This document shows, piece after piece, positions 61,830-64,000 of a stretch of 64,000 nucleotides of DNA (within the stretch, counting starts at the first letter, position 1; each line of letters starts with the position of its first letter). The position numbers and the translations under genes were made by a program. Below the pieces are notes generated by a model, which was not told the origin of the DNA, did no database searches, and worked only from the letters and a program-made list of their open reading frames with translations. Source of the stretch: Ruminococcaceae bacterium KH2T8 (GTDB lineage Bacteria > Bacillota > Clostridia > Saccharofermentanales > Saccharofermentanaceae); assembly GCA_900111435.1 (NCBI GenBank), contig FOIY01000001.1, positions 744,001 to 808,000 of the forward strand, read 5' to 3'.

Positions 61830-62606
61830 ATGGATATTGAGAAAGAACTTCAAAAGCAACTTATAGAAGAGCGTGACTCCAGTGTCTTCCGCCTCTCTTA
61901 CGAGCGCGAGATAGATTTCTATGACATGATCTCCAGGGGCGATATCGAATCCCTGACTAAGCTCATATCTGACTCGTCAAATTCGGCAGCCTCTCGAAAG
62001 GGCGTGCTCAGCGATAACGATCTTACTAATTCCAAGTACCACGCGATCATCATGATCGCCCTCGTCAGCAGATTCTGCATCGAGGCGGGAATGGATGTAC
62101 TCGTAAGCTACTCATTAAGTGATATCTATATAAGAAAGATCGATAAGGCCAAGACCGTTGCCGAGGCTGATGCCATCGCCGCATCGGCAGCTACGGATTA
62201 TTGCTTCAGGATGCACGAGAGCATCAAGAAGTCCGTTGTCTCAAGACATGTAGTATTGGCGATCGAATACATAAGATCACATATTCACGAGAACCTGACG
62301 GTAGAAAACCTTGCAGAAGCGCTCTCGCTCAATTCAAGCTACCTCTCCAAGCTCTTCAAGCAGGAGATGGGCACTACGGTCAGCCGCTATATCAGGGATC
62401 AGAAGATCAGTATCGCCTGCAATATGCTCCGGCACCTCGACGATTCGAGCCTTAATATCGCCAACTATCTCGGATTCTCTTCACAGAGCCATTTCATCCA
62501 GGTCTTTAAGAAAGAGACCGGCATGACTCCCGAAGAATACAGAAGAAAGCATTACCATAAAAGCTGGATCGGCGGCAAGGAAGACCCTAAACCGCCGATC
62601 CGATGA
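61830..62606 (+). CDS. AraC-family transcriptional regulator
   Basis: 258 aa. Two helix-turn-helix motifs at the C-terminus: ENLTVENLAEALSLNSSYLSKLFKQEMG and LNIANYLGFSSQSHFIQVFKKETGMTPEEYRR. The N-terminal 140 residues are helical and lack a cupin fold, so the sensor is not a sugar-binding type. AAGGGG precedes the ATG. Its targets are unknown. Confidence 0.88.
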   Translation: MDIEKELQKQLIEERDSSVFRLSYEREIDFYDMISRGDIESLTKLISDSSNSAASRKGVLSDNDLTNSKYHAIIMIALVSRFCIEAGMDVLVSYSLSDIYIRKIDKAKTVAEADAIAASAATDYCFRMHESIKKSVVSRHVVLAIEYIRSHIHENLTVENLAEALSLNSSYLSKLFKQEMGTTVSRYIRDQKISIACNMLRHLDDSSLNIANYLGFSSQSHFIQVFKKETGMTPEEYRRKHYHKSWIGGKEDPKPPIR

Positions 62607-62633
62607 TCTTTTATTCTCTTGTAAATTGATGTG

Positions 62634-64000
62634 TCACTCTCTTACGATGACTTCGTAAGGCTGGACATCATACCCGTCCGTCATATTCGCCTGCGATGAA
62701 GGAACGCTTACGATAAGCCAGGGACAATCATCGAATGCATATGCTTCAATAGTCCTGACTGAATCGGGGATATAGACATAGGAAAGCTCGTCACAATAAT
62801 CGAAAGCACTCTGACCGATATATTCCAGACTCTGCGGAAGGTAAATATATCGCAGATCTTCGCACGTTACGAATGCGCCCGTTTCGATCCTTACGACGGT
62901 CTCGGGAAGAATGACCTGCTCTAATGCATCGCAGTCCGTAAAGCATCCCTCACCAATCGTAGTGATAGTGGAATCCTCGGCAAACTCTACTCTCCTGAAA
63001 CCGTTGACACCATAAGGAAGCGTACATGTACCCGATCCGCTGATGGTGAGCGTAGCATCTCTGGAGATCGTATAGGTCGCTGCAGGACCGCAAGAACCTG
63101 AAGACTCGATACCGTGGATAGTATCGGCATCACAGATCTTATGAGTCATCGAGAATATCTCGAGGGGGAGCAGATAGAAATTATAAGTAGGCTCATCGTA
63201 TGTGCACTCACCTGTATTGTAAGAAGATCCCTGGTAAGCATTTGTCATATCCCAGGTAGGATCGACATGGTACCATGTACCGTCAAGGCATACGCATGCC
63301 CATGCATGGTTAGGACCCTCATCATCCACGATCATAGGATCATGGATAGTATCATATGCGGATGCTCCGATACCGAAAGAAACTGCAGCGGGTACACCTA
63401 CGGCTCTGCAGAGAGCAACGAAAGTATTACCGAATCCTTCGCACACTGCGATCTTTCTTCTAAGGAGTGCGGAAGAATCATCCTGGTAGACGACGGAACG
63501 ATCTTCGACCTGGATGTAATCGTAACAGAATTCTTCAACTATGAACTTATAGATGGCATAAGACTTTTCCCAATCGGTCGTACAGCCGGCGGTAAGTTCC
63601 TCAGCCTTTGCGATAACGGCGGGATCGTCACAATTGACATCGTTCTGTGGCTGAAGACACTCCTCAAGCGAAGTCGCATCCGTCCAGAGCTCAGAACATC
63701 TCTCAACGTTAAAGTCATAGATCTGGGACTTTACGAAGCAGATATCTCCGGAAGACGTCTTTGTGATATAGATATCCCACTGACAATAATCGATATCCTC
63801 TGCCGTATAAAGGAAAGCTATGTAGTAGATCTGATTGACATTGACCCTGTCAGCTATGTCGAACTCGGAAGAACCATCCGCCGTCAGTGTATCACCGATC
63901 TGCTCGTTATCTTCGTTGACGACATGGATCTCGATATCGGAAGCACAATCGGTATCAACTCCGACACTTCCTCCCGATACATAGAAATCTATCTGACCGC
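62634..64000 (-). CDS. surface protein with transglutaminase-like and leucine-rich repeat domains, 5' part outside
   Basis: At least 455 codons, open to the right edge, so the true start is outside. The N-terminal visible part is predicted beta-rich (VSGGSVGVDTDCASDIEIHVVNEDN). A transglutaminase-like core follows: LLRRKIAVCEGFGNTFVALCRAVGVPA with the Cys, GPNHAWACVCLDGTWYHVDPTWD with the His and Asp. The C-terminal part holds BspA-like repeats (LEQVILPETVVRIETGAF; LRYIYLPQSLEYIGQSAF; LSYVYIPDSVRTIEAYAF). It is probably an exported carbohydrate- or peptide-linked adhesin or protease. The last repeat ends near the stop codon, without a visible cell-wall anchor. Confidence 0.85.
   Translation of the reverse strand, partial: GQIDFYVSGGSVGVDTDCASDIEIHVVNEDNEQIGDTLTADGSSEFDIADRVNVNQIYYIAFLYTAEDIDYCQWDIYITKTSSGDICFVKSQIYDFNVERCSELWTDATSLEECLQPQNDVNCDDPAVIAKAEELTAGCTTDWEKSYAIYKFIVEEFCYDYIQVEDRSVVYQDDSSALLRRKIAVCEGFGNTFVALCRAVGVPAAVSFGIGASAYDTIHDPMIVDDEGPNHAWACVCLDGTWYHVDPTWDMTNAYQGSSYNTGECTYDEPTYNFYLLPLEIFSMTHKICDADTIHGIESSGSCGPAATYTISRDATLTISGSGTCTLPYGVNGFRRVEFAEDSTITTIGEGCFTDCDALEQVILPETVVRIETGAFVTCEDLRYIYLPQSLEYIGQSAFDYCDELSYVYIPDSVRTIEAYAFDDCPWLIVSVPSSQANMTDGYDVQPYEVIVRE

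Noticed and set aside
1-64000. CRISPR array
   Set aside because: No regularly spaced short repeats were found; the only repeated blocks are the attachment, arm and iteron-like repeats.

Overview
The window comes from a Gram-positive, Clostridia-like member of the Bacillota. The evidence is strong GGAGG-type ribosome sites, TTGACA/TATAAT promoters, the rho-rpmE-DUF1385-prmC block, a zinc-type L31, MreB, glycogen phosphorylase, a DUF1934-murI pair, a Spo0A-C-like regulator and an Lsa-type ABC-F protein. A rumen or gut lineage is my guess; no gene here fixes the species. Most of the window is ordinary chromosomal housekeeping sequence. Three accessory or unusual blocks stand out.

Positions 1-5280 hold a leftward four-gene operon made of two repeats of one module. 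Each module is a small helical protein (71 and 78 aa) followed by a large protein (732 and 740 aa). The large proteins have an LXG-like alpha-helical N-terminal half, no signal peptide and a Cys-His (NlpC/P60/CHAP-like) amidase domain near the C-terminus. This is the layout of type VIIb secretion effectors with helical partners, but no secretion machinery and no clear immunity gene is visible.

Positions 5300-23740 run mostly leftward. They hold a NYN/OST-HTH RNA-binding protein, DUF951, prmC, DUF1385, membrane proteins, rpmE, rho (with a long disordered insert), mreB, and leuS (rightward). Then come a secreted SH3-NlpC/P60 hydrolase, an ABC-F gene behind a complete attenuation leader (promoter, MKKTVC leader peptide, terminator, alternative pairings), a PaaI-like thioesterase, and a tandem paralogue pair of which one copy carries an in-frame TGA.

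Positions 23777-31375 are an integrated mobilizable element of about 7.5 kb in the 3' half of a tRNA-Thr(UGU) gene. It is bounded by perfect 87-bp direct repeats. It carries a tyrosine integrase, matching tandem arm-type sites at both ends, an excisionase-like protein, a RepA/AAA ATPase behind repeats and a structured non-coding stretch, an oriT-like region, mobC, a MobA relaxase with a mobB-like gene nested in another frame, and a membrane/beta-propeller-like cargo protein.

Positions 31400-36600 hold a flavodoxin, a cytidylate-kinase-like/nuclease-like fusion next to a phosphoribosyltransferase that lacks its catalytic aspartate, and then a protein-free stretch of about 630 bp. That stretch has every mark of a large structured RNA on the minus strand: a promoter, 5' and 3' ends that pair with each other, many internal perfect hairpins and a terminator. 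In size and ornateness it resembles ROOL-class RNAs. MscS and a radical SAM protein follow.

Positions 36660-64000 hold a two-component system, HU, a Spo0A-C-like protein, a folate cyclo-ligase/ligA group, glycogen phosphorylase, a prepilin peptidase group, and a long leftward housekeeping run (small-export protein, RluA, MurI, DUF1934, L32, Der, TypA, MltG, U32). The window ends with a cyclophilin lipoprotein, an AraC regulator and the 3' part of a transglutaminase/leucine-rich-repeat surface protein that runs off the right edge.
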